A stretch of 64,000 nucleotides of DNA, taken from Cercospora beticola. Lineage: Eukaryota; Ascomycota; Dothideomycetes; Mycosphaerellales; Mycosphaerellaceae. Location of the stretch: assembly GCF_033473495.1 (NCBI RefSeq), contig NC_088940.1:1240001-1304000 (forward strand), read 5' to 3'. A program made the translations under genes and the position numbers. Below the pieces are notes generated by a model that worked only from the letters and a program-made list of their open reading frames with translations, searched no databases and was not told the origin of the DNA. Within the stretch, counting starts at the first letter, position 1. The number at the start of each line of letters is the position of its first letter. Positions 39,823 through 51,399 of this stretch are shown one piece after another.

Positions 39823-40890
39823 TATAGCGAAGACCGCCTTACTATATACTATAGCTAGCTAGCCTCTTTTTCTATTAATAAAAAACTTATATTTTCCTAG
39901 TAAATCGTATACGTAAGCAATATAGTAGTATTCGATTAGATTCGGATAAGATAACTTTATTACAAACCTATAGTAGAGACCGAGGAGTTAATTATAAGAA
40001 TAATATACTCGATCCTAGATACGAGTATAAGCTTACTCTTATAGAGGTCCCTACTACTATCTAAAGTTTGCTTAGTATTATCTTCTATACTCTAGTAGTA
40101 AGTAGAGCGTACTATTAAGTACTTCCTAGGTCTATATAGCTCGATTATATTTACTTTTTAACTAGTATAGGTTCCTCGTACGAGTTACTACTTTAATTAT
40201 ATATAAGAATAAATAAGATACGAAAACCTAGTCGATTAATCGAGAGTTTTAAAGTTATATATATACGTATACGTTATACGCGAAATAGGATAGTTTCTCC
40301 GAGTAAACTTACTCCTATATATAAAAGTTAGTCTATATTATCCCGGTTCGCTAAATAGAGCAAAAATCTCCTACTATATTTATAAATTATAGGTTACTCG
40401 TACTATCTAGCTTATAAGAGTATCTAGTAGTTATATAACTCTTAATATATAAGTATAGACTAGATTCGATTCTATTGCTTACTCTTCTCTATAATACGAC
40501 CTATACTAATATAAAGAAGCTAAGAAAACATTCCTCTCTAATAGCTATAATCGTACGATTTATTATCTCTCTTCTTCTATTTAACGCTACTATAAATACT
40601 ACGAGTACGTTGCTAGGAATAGGTAGATTAGAGAATCCTATTAATCTAAAGTCTTTAAGCAAAAGTATATTTGCTCGGCTACTATACTATATATAAGTTA
40701 GATATAGGCTATACTATCTAAATAACGACTACGAGTTTTTCGTAGGCGGATATACCCGTTACGTAGGAGGTATATATACTAAGTAAATTAAAGTAGAGAG
40801 CGAAGTTACCGAGTAAGTTATATCTTCTACCTCTCTTATTCTAAATAACTAATACTTATATAGTTATATTACTAGCATTACTTAATATCT
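39823..40890. other. RIP-degraded sequence up to the island border, nothing identified
   Basis: CpA/TpG-depleted. The 73-codon open frame at 40475-40696 (plus) has no recognisable domain and probably reflects reduced chance stops. CpA and TpG return abruptly at about 40875-40930. Confidence 0.6.
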
Positions 40891-41736
40891 ATAAATTTCT
40901 GCGATAGGTGGTTTTCTGCCGCACTATCGGTGTAACTAACACGTTGGCATAACCGAATAGGCGGTGGCAGACAATTTTTTAGGACATTTTAGTAGAAGTG
41001 CAAACAAACCTTGTATTTGGCAATTCACAAATCCCTCTCAATATTCGGATTTGCACTGCTCTTGAATCGCCTGCTTCCCAGCTCCATGTATCGAGTTCTA
41101 CGCGATATGAGCATCGATCTCTAAAGAGGAGCCGACATCGATCTAATCGATAATTGCATTCATGCGTAGTATTTCAACGATATTAGCTACAAAAGGAATG
41201 TGCAGGTGGTGCATGAAGACAGCAATACGCATGGACTACTTACGAGAATTCATTCGTCCCTATGAAAAGAGGCAGGATTGCATTAACAATTCAAAAGCGG
41301 CTGTGCGATCCTCAGAAGGATACAGGCACTTCTGAGAACCAGTATAAATTTGATGCGTTGAGTCCGCGGTCTTGATCGAGACAAGATGATAATGGTAGCG
41401 CGCAGGACTACACTGGGATGCTCACGACAAGAAAGGGGCTCTACGCGGTAACGGCGCGGCCAGGAACAGCGTATATTCGCTTATGTATCACTCGTGCAGG
41501 AGATGACTAGGAGGAGAGGACATACAGGAAGGGGAAATGGTGATGTCTCTATGACCAGCACTACCTAGGTACAAGTGGTTTCTACACGGGCGCCGGCCGT
41601 GGTGTTTCTGTTCGTCAGTAGGGAGTGACTTTGTTCGTGGGCCCGAGACCTTTTGGTTCCTTTAATCTCTATCAAGCATCGCACAACAGGTAGCCACGGA
41701 ATTTTCGCATTGAAGGCGACGGGTAAAGCTCGGTGC
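40891..41736. other. Unmutated intergenic DNA, no gene supported
   Basis: Normal composition (CpA and TpG present). It lies downstream of the sugar transporter and contains no open frame with protein-like content on either strand. It includes the 3' flank and presumably the polyadenylation region of the transporter. Confidence 0.6.
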
Positions 41737-43587
41737 TTACATACATTCAACCTGTCGCTCGAAATGGACCGTTGATTGCTTGGGTTTATCAGCTTTATGA
41801 TAGGAACCGCGCCATGCGCTTGTGTCAAAAGTATCCACGGTAGTAGTTGCGAATTTCCTGGCGGGTACATTGTTCTCAAACAAAATGTCCAGCTCGGCAA
41901 ATCTATTTCCGTAATTAGTCTTGTTTATGCTTAACGATCATGTCGCTGGCTTACGATCGTCCTTTGGGCTCTGGAAGTCGAAAATACCTGTATGAGGTCG
42001 GTCAGAACCCAGGAACACTTCAACTTTAGTGTCGATGCTCCACTTACGTCCAGATCAGACACAACAGACATGACCCTGACCAAAAGAAGCCTGTGCTTGT
42101 TCCCCAGTTCCAGGCCGAAGGATTTAGCTGTCGGGTTATAAGGACATTCGCAACGATTCCCGAGACGTTGTATACATTTCTCGCAAGCACTATTGTCTTA
42201 TTGCGAAGCAGAGTTGAAGACAATTCCGCGACGAGAGAATAGCACACTGGCCCGATCGAGGCATCGTACACCAAGGTATAGATCATGAGTGTGGATCCAA
42301 CTCCCCAATTGAGGCTAGGGTGATTCTTCGAAGCGAGTCCCAAGAGAGCCCCTAGCATCAAGCAGACTATCATGCCCACTTGACCCCAGACGTAGAGTGT
42401 GCGACGGCCAAACCAATTGATCAGAAACCAAGAGAGAATAGTTCCAACGAATCCCATGGCAGTTTGAATCAGAGTCATGGAGAAGGCATTCGAAGGATCC
42501 AGCCCGGCCTGTTCATAGAAGTATGTCGAGAATCCCATCATGTACCCGCCACATAGGATTTGGATCGCCCACACCATACAACAGATTTCTGTACGGCGCA
42601 AGTTCGTGCCTCGAAAACATGCGCTGTAACTGGAAGCAGCTTCTTTCTCCCGTTCAATCGCTGTAGTATACACCATCATGCTGACTGTCTGATTGACGTC
42701 GAAGTTCGGATCTGATCTTGTCGTTAGGCGGAGCAGACTGCGTTTAGCTTCCGCCTCTCTGCTCTTTCGAACCAGCCACCAGGGAGATTCGGGAGCCAGA
42801 GCCATGATAAGTATCAATGGTGCAGGCCAGACCCACTGAAGAGCAAATGGCAACCTGTATGCCAAGCTACCCCACTTGTCTGCCATACTTTTAAGAACAC
42901 CACTAGCGATGAATTGTCCCATTACCCAGCAAAGATTCACGTAGGTTGTCAAGTAAGCACGCAAAACAATGGGACAGACCTCAACGGCGTAAGAAGTAGT
43001 AAGCGTTTGCTAGAGCGAATATAAGCATTAGCAGCTCGATTGATCTAGAGATATGAAGGGGTACTCACGAATGCTCCCCATGCTATACCACAGAGCACCT
43101 CGCCCGCAGCTAGCATAGGAAGATTCTGCGCAAAGAACAGGATGAAAATGAAGCCGGTAAGTAGAACGAGTGCCAGTACAAGCGTCTTCCTATACCCAAT
43201 CCGATCCGCGATGAGCCCAACAAACATCAAGCCGAGTATCTCCCCACAAAGAGCACTGTTGTTTAATCCAGCTTGCCATGGCGCAGACAATTGGTAGGAC
43301 CCGTCCATTTGAAGTTCACCAAAGCGTCTGGCAAATGCCGGCTGTCCGTACAGACCGCTGATGAGTACCAGATCGAATCCTTCCATTATCAAACACATGG
43401 AGATGGCTGCTGACCACGCCACGGCTTTCGGGTAGAGCTTGAGTCCTTGCCAAAGAGTCATTGCTTTCTCTGCCTTCGCGGCAGCACTCGCATCGAGCGC
43501 GGCATTGACCTCGATATATGCAACAGACGCTTCGTGCACGCCTTTGTCGCTGCAAGTCTGCAGGTCTGACTGAATGTGCTTTGACAT
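41737..43587 (-). CDS. MFS alpha-glucoside (maltose-type) permease, four exons, intact
   Basis: Predicted 559-residue plasma-membrane sugar:proton symporter of the maltose/alpha-glucoside branch. Exons on the minus strand: 43587-43069, 43009-42048, 41987-41955 and 41902-41737. Introns of 59, 60 and 52 bp have GTGAGT, GTAAGT and GTAAGC donors, CAG or TAG acceptors and CTAAT/CTGAC branch sites, and every junction preserves the frame. Landmarks: MEGFDLVLIS (68-77), the loop motif GLIADRIGYRK (124-134), EVCP...RAYLTTYVNL across residues about 182-199, PESPWWL (246-252), and PEPKGR followed by FAELDILFE (499-514), all in family order. Start ATG has A at -3. Length fits the family. No stop or RIP mark was seen, unlike the neighbours. 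It might carry a different small substrate. Possible link to the adjacent UstYa gene is discussed under findings. Confidence 0.93.
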
Positions 43588-44653
43588 GCTGAAGTTATAA
43601 GCGTGACAGCTGTAATGCTAGATCGTGGGATGTCGTCGTAGGTAAAGAAGATGATCTGTCACGAACTCCTCGACTGCGGCACGACACGCGAGCGCATGTG
43701 CAATCATGAGTTCAGTGCTTATAGTCAGAGCACGTGAGGACTCAAGTTGTGGACCGGATGGGATGGAAGGCCAAGATCGTGTGACGCCTCAAAATCGCGC
43801 AAAGTGTACAAGGAACAGATTGCGGTCGAGATCGCTCGCATCTGGAAGAACCGAGCACTGGAAGCTACAGGCTTCTTCAGGATTTTCCCATATTCCCGTA
43901 GCTTTGCTAGTGTGAAATCCGGTACAGTGCTATGCCCGCTTCCATCCACTGTGCCATTATGCAATTGCGCCTGCACAAGCTCGCGGCGCAATTGGCTTGT
44001 TTCGGTACTTCCGTACGAGGACGACTTCCAGGCTGTAGTCGAGTTTCAAGTACGGGTAACTCCTGTTGAGGACGTTCGGTTTTTCGTTCTGTCGATCGCC
44101 ACGGCGACTTGCTGCCACGAGAGCTTATTCTTGCTTCCGGTCTCGAATCCGTTCCGTTCGGCGATATCCTCTCTTTGTGGAGTGCTCAAAAAAGTCAGAT
44201 CGCAGCTCGCATGGACCTCCTAGGGCTAGACGAGCGGGGCGATTGGAAGTAAGCCAGTGCCAGGATCCTTAGTGCTAATCGCCCACACAACCGCGCACAG
44301 GCAAGCCGGGGTCGCTGTGGAGATACTACCTGCATATTAGCTATTTCCCCGAAAATATGCAGTGCTGACGAACGATCAGTAAATAACCTGCCGCCGCTTA
44401 TGGCCAGGATTCCCCGCTTCGAGGCCTCGATGCTGCTGGCCTACGACATGACAACTTCCCTACGTCCGCTTTTTAGAAACGCCCCTTGATCCCGAGGCGA
44501 ATTGCGGGGCAGCCCTAGCGAAGCTCTCTGCATTTGAAGCTTGTCCCGCGAAATCCTAGCGGAGGACAAAGTTAACCTGCACTTCACCTCGTGCATTCTA
44601 GTGCGAGCTAAACTCCCGCATGATTGCATTTGTATTCTCAGGTGTCATTGAGT
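43588..44653. other. Intergenic, contains the transporter promoter
   Basis: Unmutated 1.07-kb spacer upstream of the transporter and downstream of the UstYa-family gene. Open frames here (for example plus 43747-44223) lack an ATG or protein-like content. Hexamers of the carbon-repressor type SYGGRG occur at 44173-44325 on the plus strand, but their number is near what chance gives, so I do not call an operator. Confidence 0.55.
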
Positions 44654-45720
44654 TTAGCTAACTACTTGCCAGTGCGAGGGATGGTGATCATCAACAGGAT
44701 ACGCCGTGCCGAGTCCTTGAAACTTCTCGAGCCACTTCCTTCTTGCCTCATAATTCTTGCACTTTCTCTGGCTAACACTCATGTCCGTTACGTTGTAGCC
44801 ATCCTCGTTTGTTATGTAGGGCCATAACTCCAGGCTTGCCTCGCACATTATCATCTTTCGCGATGCGTCTACACAATGGCTAACGTGGTTAATTATTTCC
44901 TGCTCTTTGCTGTCGGACACATTGAACGAGGTCATGTGAATGCTTCGATAGTACTTGTAGTTGAACCAAAGAGACTCCCGTAGAAGGTTTACGCAGTGAA
45001 CGTAGTGTACCATTGCCACGTCCGCGGAATAGCCACTATATAGAGCATAGTCGCCGTCGTCGGGAGTATAGTGCAGATGTTTTCTAGGAATGAAGTTGAA
45101 GTCTGCAGCCCACTTGTTAGGCAGAAAAGCTGGCTTGTCTATCGTATGTTTAGTTGAAGTAGGGCGGAATAGAACGCATATACGAGCTTATAGAATGCTC
45201 CGATCTTAATCTACTCTTCCTCGACTTTGTCTCTAGTAATAGATATAGGCTGCGAAAACTTCGACGATAATAGATATACTACCTTAAAGTCGTTTAGGTA
45301 GAGCTAATCGTCTATGCCTTTAAAGAATAGATCTGTTATAGTGCTTAGTATCCTTCGCGGTTGCGGTCGTCCGAATACTAACGTAAACTAGATTTGCTCT
45401 CGGATAGCGAAGTACTCCTCGAATATAGAATTCTATATAGGATTAAGGTAATAATATTAAGGGCTAGCGAAATGCTAATAACGAGCCGCAAGTAAAAGGC
45501 TAACGTAGCGTAGTAGCGTCTCGGCTCGTAATACTCTTTTAGCTTGTTACTCTTAGCCGTAGGCTCTCTATTCTCGAACTATTATAGTACTATAAGGCGA
45601 TAGTATTCTATTCTAGAGATAACTAGTACGTAAGAGTATATAACAATTCTAGATAAGTAGTTACGCGAGATAGAGGAAGTAGATAATACTAACGTATATC
45701 TAAAAAATTAGAGATCTAGC
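44654..45720 (-). pseudogene. UstYa-family (DUF3328) oxidase-like gene; 3' exon intact, 5' exon RIP'd
   Basis: The last exon (45138-44654) codes for the catalytic half. It contains two H-x-x-H-C motifs (HYVHC and HVSHC, separated by about 40 residues), then MIMCEA, and a terminal C-K-N-Y...W-L. This is the signature of UstYa-like proteins, which catalyse oxidative cyclisation in fungal RiPP and other secondary-metabolite pathways. Upstream, a frame from about 45720 to 45192, broken only by TAG/TAA, holds a D-K-V-E-E-E-[stop] segment matching the family's region before the histidines. The two parts join in phase over a 53-bp intron (45191-45139) with a TAG acceptor and an actaaac branch site. 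Its donor reads ATAAGC where GTAAGC is expected. Start codon and membrane anchor were not resolved. Nonfunctional as it stands. Confidence 0.8.
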
Positions 45721-46234
45721 TTTCCTAGAATTTTTATAACTTACTTCGAGCTATTCGAGGAAAAATCGGATATTTATATAACGCGCGCTTACCCGAATGC
45801 GTGCCTTATATAGTTAAACTTAATTAAAGTCTATACTATCTAGTAGCTATATACCTATATATATAATACTAGACGTATACTAGTATAGCGGAATATTAAT
45901 TAGAACGCTAAACTATATAGAAAGTATATTATAACTATTAATACCTAGTCTTATCCGTTCGCTAAGAGTAGAATATATAATAATTATGCCTAGATAGCCT
46001 TACTATAAGTAGGGAAGCTCGAGTAATACTATAGCTCGAGGTATAGTAGATAAAGTATCTAGAGATAGTTCGGAGATTTATTCTATTTAAAGAATCTCTT
46101 TAGAGCCGCGGACGCCTTACTATAAAGAAGAGCAACTTATCTGCTCTTCGCTTCTATTCTCTCTAAGTACTTGTTTTCTACCGAAAGTTTAATAGACCTA
46201 AGCGGACCTTTAGGGCGTCTCTAAATAAGTAGTA
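45721..46234. other. RIP'd spacer between two divergent genes
   Basis: Lies between the UstYa-like gene (minus) and the repeat-protein gene (plus), so it should contain a shared bidirectional promoter. Heavily RIP'd, with no motif left that I can identify. Confidence 0.4.
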
Positions 46235-46795
46235 ATAATAAGAACTCTAACTTTCCTTTTAGCTATTACTACGAGCTTAATTACTTCTAACCTATCTATA
46301 GTAGTAGTAGCGCTACTAGAGAGTACGCTATTCTCTTTTTCCTAGTCTACGAGATAACTTTAGACTAAAAGAACTATAGTAAAACGCGAGGCGTAGAGCT
46401 TTAACTCTAACTACTTTAGCCTATACTATAAGGCTAAAGAGGGCGCGGCGGAGAAGCGCGAGGCGTAGAGCTTTAACTCTAACTACTTTAGCCTATACTA
46501 TAAGGCTAAAGAGAGCGCGGCGGAGAAGCGCGAGGTATAGAGCTTTAACTCTAACTACTTTAGCCCGTACTATAAGGCTAAAGAGAGCGCGGCGGAGAAG
46601 TACGAGGTATAGAGCTTTAACTCTAACTACTTTAGCTCGTACTATAAGGCTAAAGAGAGCGCGGCGGAGAAGCGTAATACCTAGGAGTCTCTCTATCTCG
46701 CCGAAGTCGAGTTCTACTCTATAGAGGAAAGTAGATTATTTAGAATTAGTTCTATAATAATTATAAAAAGGGAACGAAAAGCTAGTTATTTCTAA
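46235..46795 (+). pseudogene. Secreted tandem-repeat precursor with Kex2-type sites (RiPP or peptide-pheromone-like), RIP'd
   Basis: Frame starts at ATA-ATA (46235-46240, ATG after RIP), followed by R-T-L-T-F-L-L-A-I-T-T-S-L, which looks like a signal peptide. Then come four 24-residue repeats (46386-46673). Units 1 to 3 begin with REA or REV directly after Lys, giving K-R-E-A and K-R-E-V junctions. A K-R pair also follows the last unit. K-R is the Kex2 cleavage site and E-A the dipeptide that Ste13-type peptidases trim. Former Gln or Trp codons read TAG and former Cys or His read Tyr, so the peptide cores cannot be read exactly. The frame continues to a TAA at 46794-46796 that may itself be a former CAA. 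It lies divergent to a UstYa-family gene. Alternatives: an alpha-factor-like pheromone or another secreted repeat protein. Confidence is moderate. Confidence 0.6.
46386..46673 (+). repeat. Four tandem 72-bp repeats
   Basis: Exact 72-bp period (24 codons). Copies 1 and 2 are nearly identical (one G/A difference near the end of the unit). Copies 3 and 4 differ at a few sites: the lysine-arginine codon pair before unit 4 reads AAG-TAC, and one position reads CTA, CTA, CCG, TCG along the four copies. All units stay in frame and share a TAG at the same place. Confidence 0.95.
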
Positions 46796-47317
46796 AAGTT
46801 AGTACGCGATTATATAGTTAATCTAAATTAATACTTCTCGCGCGGATTTCTCTTCCCTTCTAGACCTATATATAGACTCGCTATCTATTCTGCTAAAGTA
46901 AAACTATTACCTAAGTATAGCAAAATTAAAGCTCTTCTACTAATACGTTTCTTTCTTAACCTTTAAATAGTCGTTTTAATATATAAGTCTATCGCTATAG
47001 TAGACCTCTCTTACTAGCTATAAATTACGAGAACTATTTATATATATAGTCCTTATAAATATATACTACTTTCTACGATTATTTAAGAAGATAGTATATA
47101 AGCTAACTTCCCGATAGAATCTAGAGTAGGCCTAAGTATCTAGCTCTTCGACTCTATCTATAGTAGCTACCTAGTACTATAGAGCTATATTAAAGAGCTC
47201 TAGCTAGAGGCTCCGCTAGCCGGACGCGGCTACCTAAACGATAAAGAGAAGACCTAGGCTATCTTTATAAAGAGTCTCGAATAGGAGTCGCGAGCGCGCT
47301 TAGGTAATCTTTCTAAT

Positions 47318-47319
<2 letters not shown>
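46796..47319. other. RIP'd sequence between the repeat gene and LINE 1
   Basis: No gene recognised. A plus-strand frame at about 47110-47310 is Ser/Arg/Gln-rich when RIP-type stops are ignored. It may be the remains of another exon or gene cut by the LINE 1 insertion at 47320. Confidence 0.45.
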
Positions 47320-47349
<30 letters not shown>

Positions 47350-47999
47350 GTTTATTCTACCTAGCGCTAAGTACCTAAAGAGTATACTACGGATATTACG
47401 TTATTATATTACTTCCTAAAGACTTCCTAAACTTCTAATAGCCTATTTAGTTTATCCTATCTTAGTCTATCGTTCCGATCCTTCTATTCTATATTACTAT
47501 AAACTTATAATAAGTTAGTATTATATAAGTTCTCTTAAAGTTACTCCTTTAAGTATTTACTATTCTATCTTTAGTAAGTAAAGCGTATCTTACTATAAGT
47601 ATAAGAGTACGTTATAGGAAAATAGTTAGTAGTAGTAGGTATAGAGTTACTAGCGTTATATACTTTATATATCTTAGTTAACTATTCTCTAGCTAGAGGA
47701 AGGTTAATATAGTAAGCTCTCGAGGTAGCCTATAGCTATTACGAACTAGATAGTCGCTAAGACTACTTCTATTATAGGTTTCTACTTCTCGTTATCTAAT
47801 ACTACCTTTCTTTTAAGAAAGAAAGAGAGGTTGCCTCTTATAGTATCTATATATTATAGTATCTATAGTCGGAGATTATTTTATAGATAGTACTAGAATA
47901 AGAAATACTCGATAGTTTTACTTACTTATATATATATATACTAGTCTAATTCTATAGCTCCTATCTAGTAGAGATAGCTATTTAGTTATAATATTCCGG

Positions 48000-50900
48000 T
48001 CTAGAGCTATACTAATACGCTCGCTTATTTACTTCCGAGGCGATCGTATAGTATTTATATATATAGCCTAGGTATTATAGTATCGATTCGTTATATATAT
48101 CTTCCTATACCTTCGATTAGTTACTATTATTTCCTTATTTCTACTTTTAAGAGGCTAATAGTAGTCGATCTAGCTACTAGCTAGGTCGACTATAGTATTC
48201 GACTTAGCTCTATTATAGCTTTCGCTATCTCTTTTACTTTCTAGCTAAGCTTAAACTTAAGAGTAGAATACTATACTAACCGGATAGTATTATAGCTCTA
48301 TAAGGCTCCTACGCTCTTATAGATCTACTATATAGTCTCCTATTCTAACTAGTATCTAGGACTATATATAGCCTATAGTACTACTTAGTTATCTAAGAAG
48401 AGATATATATTCTATAAGACTATAAATAGAGATATTTATATAAAGTCTTCTACTAATACTATTAAGGCTACTATATACGAGTTATACTCCGTCCTTACTA
48501 ATACTATAGTTAAGATAATAGTAGATAGAGGCTCTCCTCGCTCGGTATCTTATATTACGACTCCTACTCTAATAATATTATTTCTTACTAAGGAGCTTAT
48601 TATAATATAGATATCTATACTCTATTTAGTAGCGTTTACTACTTCCTCTATTATTTCCTTTATATCTACTACTAGTCGCCGGTACTATAGTACTACTATA
48701 TATAGCGCGATGCTTTCTATATCTCTTATCGATATCTTATAGATAGTTAATATCTATTATAGTAGGGAGTAGAACCTCCGGGTCGGTATAACTCTAAGTT
48801 TCGATAGCGGATTAGTCGTAGGTAGCGAGAGGATATCGACCTATATACTCGTAGCTTTAGCTACGTATTATTACTAGACTATATATATACTTGCCTCTAC
48901 TTCGGCTACTTCTCTTACTACTATATAGAAGTAGCTTATAACTATCTATACTCCGATTCTTTATACTCGATTTACTATAGCTATAAGTTACCCTTTATAC
49001 TTATATATCTATACTAGCAATACGTAGTCGACTACTAGCGCTACTATTATCTCGAATAGCCTATAGGTAGTAGATAGTAATAGCTCTCGTAGTCGTTTTA
49101 GTACTATTATAGTAGTAAGACCTATAGTAGCCGCTCGTATAATATACTATTAGAATCGAAGTTCCGAGTCTATAACTACTCCTAGGATCTTTATACTATT
49201 TACCGGCTCTACCTCTTATCTCTTAACTAGAACTAGTCGAGTACTACTTTAGTATAGTATTCGCGTAAAGTAGATAAATACTATCTTATTATCTTTAAAG
49301 GTAGCTCTACTTCTTTATTTCTACTCTATTACTTAGTCGATAACTACCTAGATTCTACCTTAGTTTGCCTCTATAGAGAGGCCTATAACCTACGCTATAT
49401 AGTCGTCGATAAATACTATAGTACTACTATTACTATTAATCTTATACTAGATAAAGTCTATATTAAAGAAGAGGAATAGAACTAGTAATAGTAGCGACCT
49501 CTATAGTAATTCTACTTACTATAGCGCTTATCGCTCCGATATATAGCTATTAACTATAATTATAGCCGACCGGTCCGAGTAGAAGGAATCGATCTATTTA
49601 ACTAGCGTTATAGAGATACTTCTTACTTAGAGTCGCTATAGTAGTCTTTCCTTATATACTCTATTATATATACCTTTTACGTCGAAGCTAATTAGGCTAA
49701 GTACCTTCCTATTACGCTATACTTTATAGATATATTTCTATAATAGAAGGATCGTCTATACTACCGATTATCTCTTCCGAGCTCCGAAGTAGTTTATTAG
49801 TAGGAGGCCTATAGTTTCGACCGTATATAATATTCTTTTAGCTACTACTACTTTAAGCGCTTTACTAAGCGTAGCGAGTAACGAGATAGGTCGCTATACC
49901 TTCGTAGCTATATAGTCGCTCTTATTAGGTTTCTTTAGTAGGATAATTTTAGCTATCTTCTATTAGGCTAGTAGTATTCTCTCTTATAGTAACGTTCGAA
50001 AGAGTATTAGAACTCTCTCCTTTATAGCTAGCTATACCTATTTCTATACTACTACTAGTAGCCTATTCTCTCCTACTACTTTCTATAACTATACTACGAA
50101 TACGCTCTATTTAACTTCGTCTATAGTAAGCGAAAGTATATAGACTAGTCTCCTCTACTTTCGCTATCCTTCGTCCTCGATTACGAGTAGAAGAGATAGA
50201 AAGAATATTAATAGTAACTCGGTCGCCTACTCTCTCTTACTACTTATAATCGACCTATCTCTCCTTATAAGAAGTAGAATCTAGGATAAGCCTAGGCTAG
50301 TATCGGCCTTTATATACTTCGCTATCTACTAGATATTAGTAGTATTATCTAAGAATTCTTCCTAATACCTTCTCTACTACTAATAGATAGTATTATAGTA
50401 TTCCTTAGAAGCGATCTATATCTATTTCTCGAGTTATTCGCTATAGCTTCCCGCTCTATAATAGCTCCTTACTCTATTTCTCTAATAGGTATAGATCTAA
50501 CGAAGCTTAGTAAGGTCGTATATCTACTACCTTTTAGTATATAGCGATAGTTTCGCGATAGGAGTAAGTATATAAACTACTATAAGTACTATACTTATAA
50601 GTTAGTTAGCCTATATCTATATATCTACTAGTATATACCTATATACGTTTATAGCTAATAGCTAGAGTATACTAGTAATCCTCGTATAAATCTCCTTCTA
50701 GAGTATATTCTTAAGTAGTAGGTATAGCTAAACTATATACTCTAGTATATCGATATTAATAGTAGTCTCGATTACGTAGTAGTCCGATCTATACTTAGTC
50801 CTATAAATTCTATACCGAATAAGTATAGTAGCTAGTTCCTCGGAGGCTAGTACTAGATCGATAGTACTCTTATACTTACTATTCTACTACGTCTTAGTAC

Positions 50901-51380
50901 TTCTTAGTAGGAGACTATATAGCGTATAGTTATTTATAAAGTCTATAAGTCCGTCTACCTCTCCTTATTAGGTAGGTAAGATATCGTCCTTACTCTATAG
51001 CTAGTTATATTAGTTAAAGTCGCTAGTAAGAAGTATATCTATTCTTTCTCTCGTTACCTATTTCCTTATAGTATCTACGCTTTACTATAGAAGCTATATT
51101 ATCTCTATAAGTACTTACGAGTTAGCTAGTACTATATAGACTAATATAATAAATACCGACCGATTAGATAGATATAGTAACGCTATAGTAATATCGGGAG
51201 AGAATACTAGAACTAGCTTACTCTCTATTCCTCTCCGGACCTAGAGTATACTTCTAATTATCTATCTACTTTTATATATTTCTATAGGTATTATCTTAGT
51301 CTAGTATAGATAGCCTAGCGGCGTAGTTAATACTTTACTCTCTCTTATAAACGAGTAAGGTTCCGATAATATAATAACTC
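48000..51380 (-). pseudogene. LINE 1 ORF2 (inverted copy)
   Basis: Endonuclease, RT and RNase H in the same order and with the same motifs as the plus-strand copy, including the intact FIDD box. Interrupted by TAG/TAA. Limits are set by comparison with the other copy. Confidence 0.85.
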
Positions 51381-51399
51381 CGAAGTCCTCGAGGTCTAT

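Noticed and set aside
43747..44223. 158-codon plus-strand open frame upstream of the transporter
   Set aside because: Begins with TTG rather than ATG, has no recognisable domain, and overlaps open frames on the other strand. It is probably promoter DNA.
44173..44325. Several SYGGRG hexamers that could be carbon-catabolite repressor sites
   Set aside because: About four such hexamers are expected by chance in 1 kb on two strands, and they lie more than 580 bp from the start codon.
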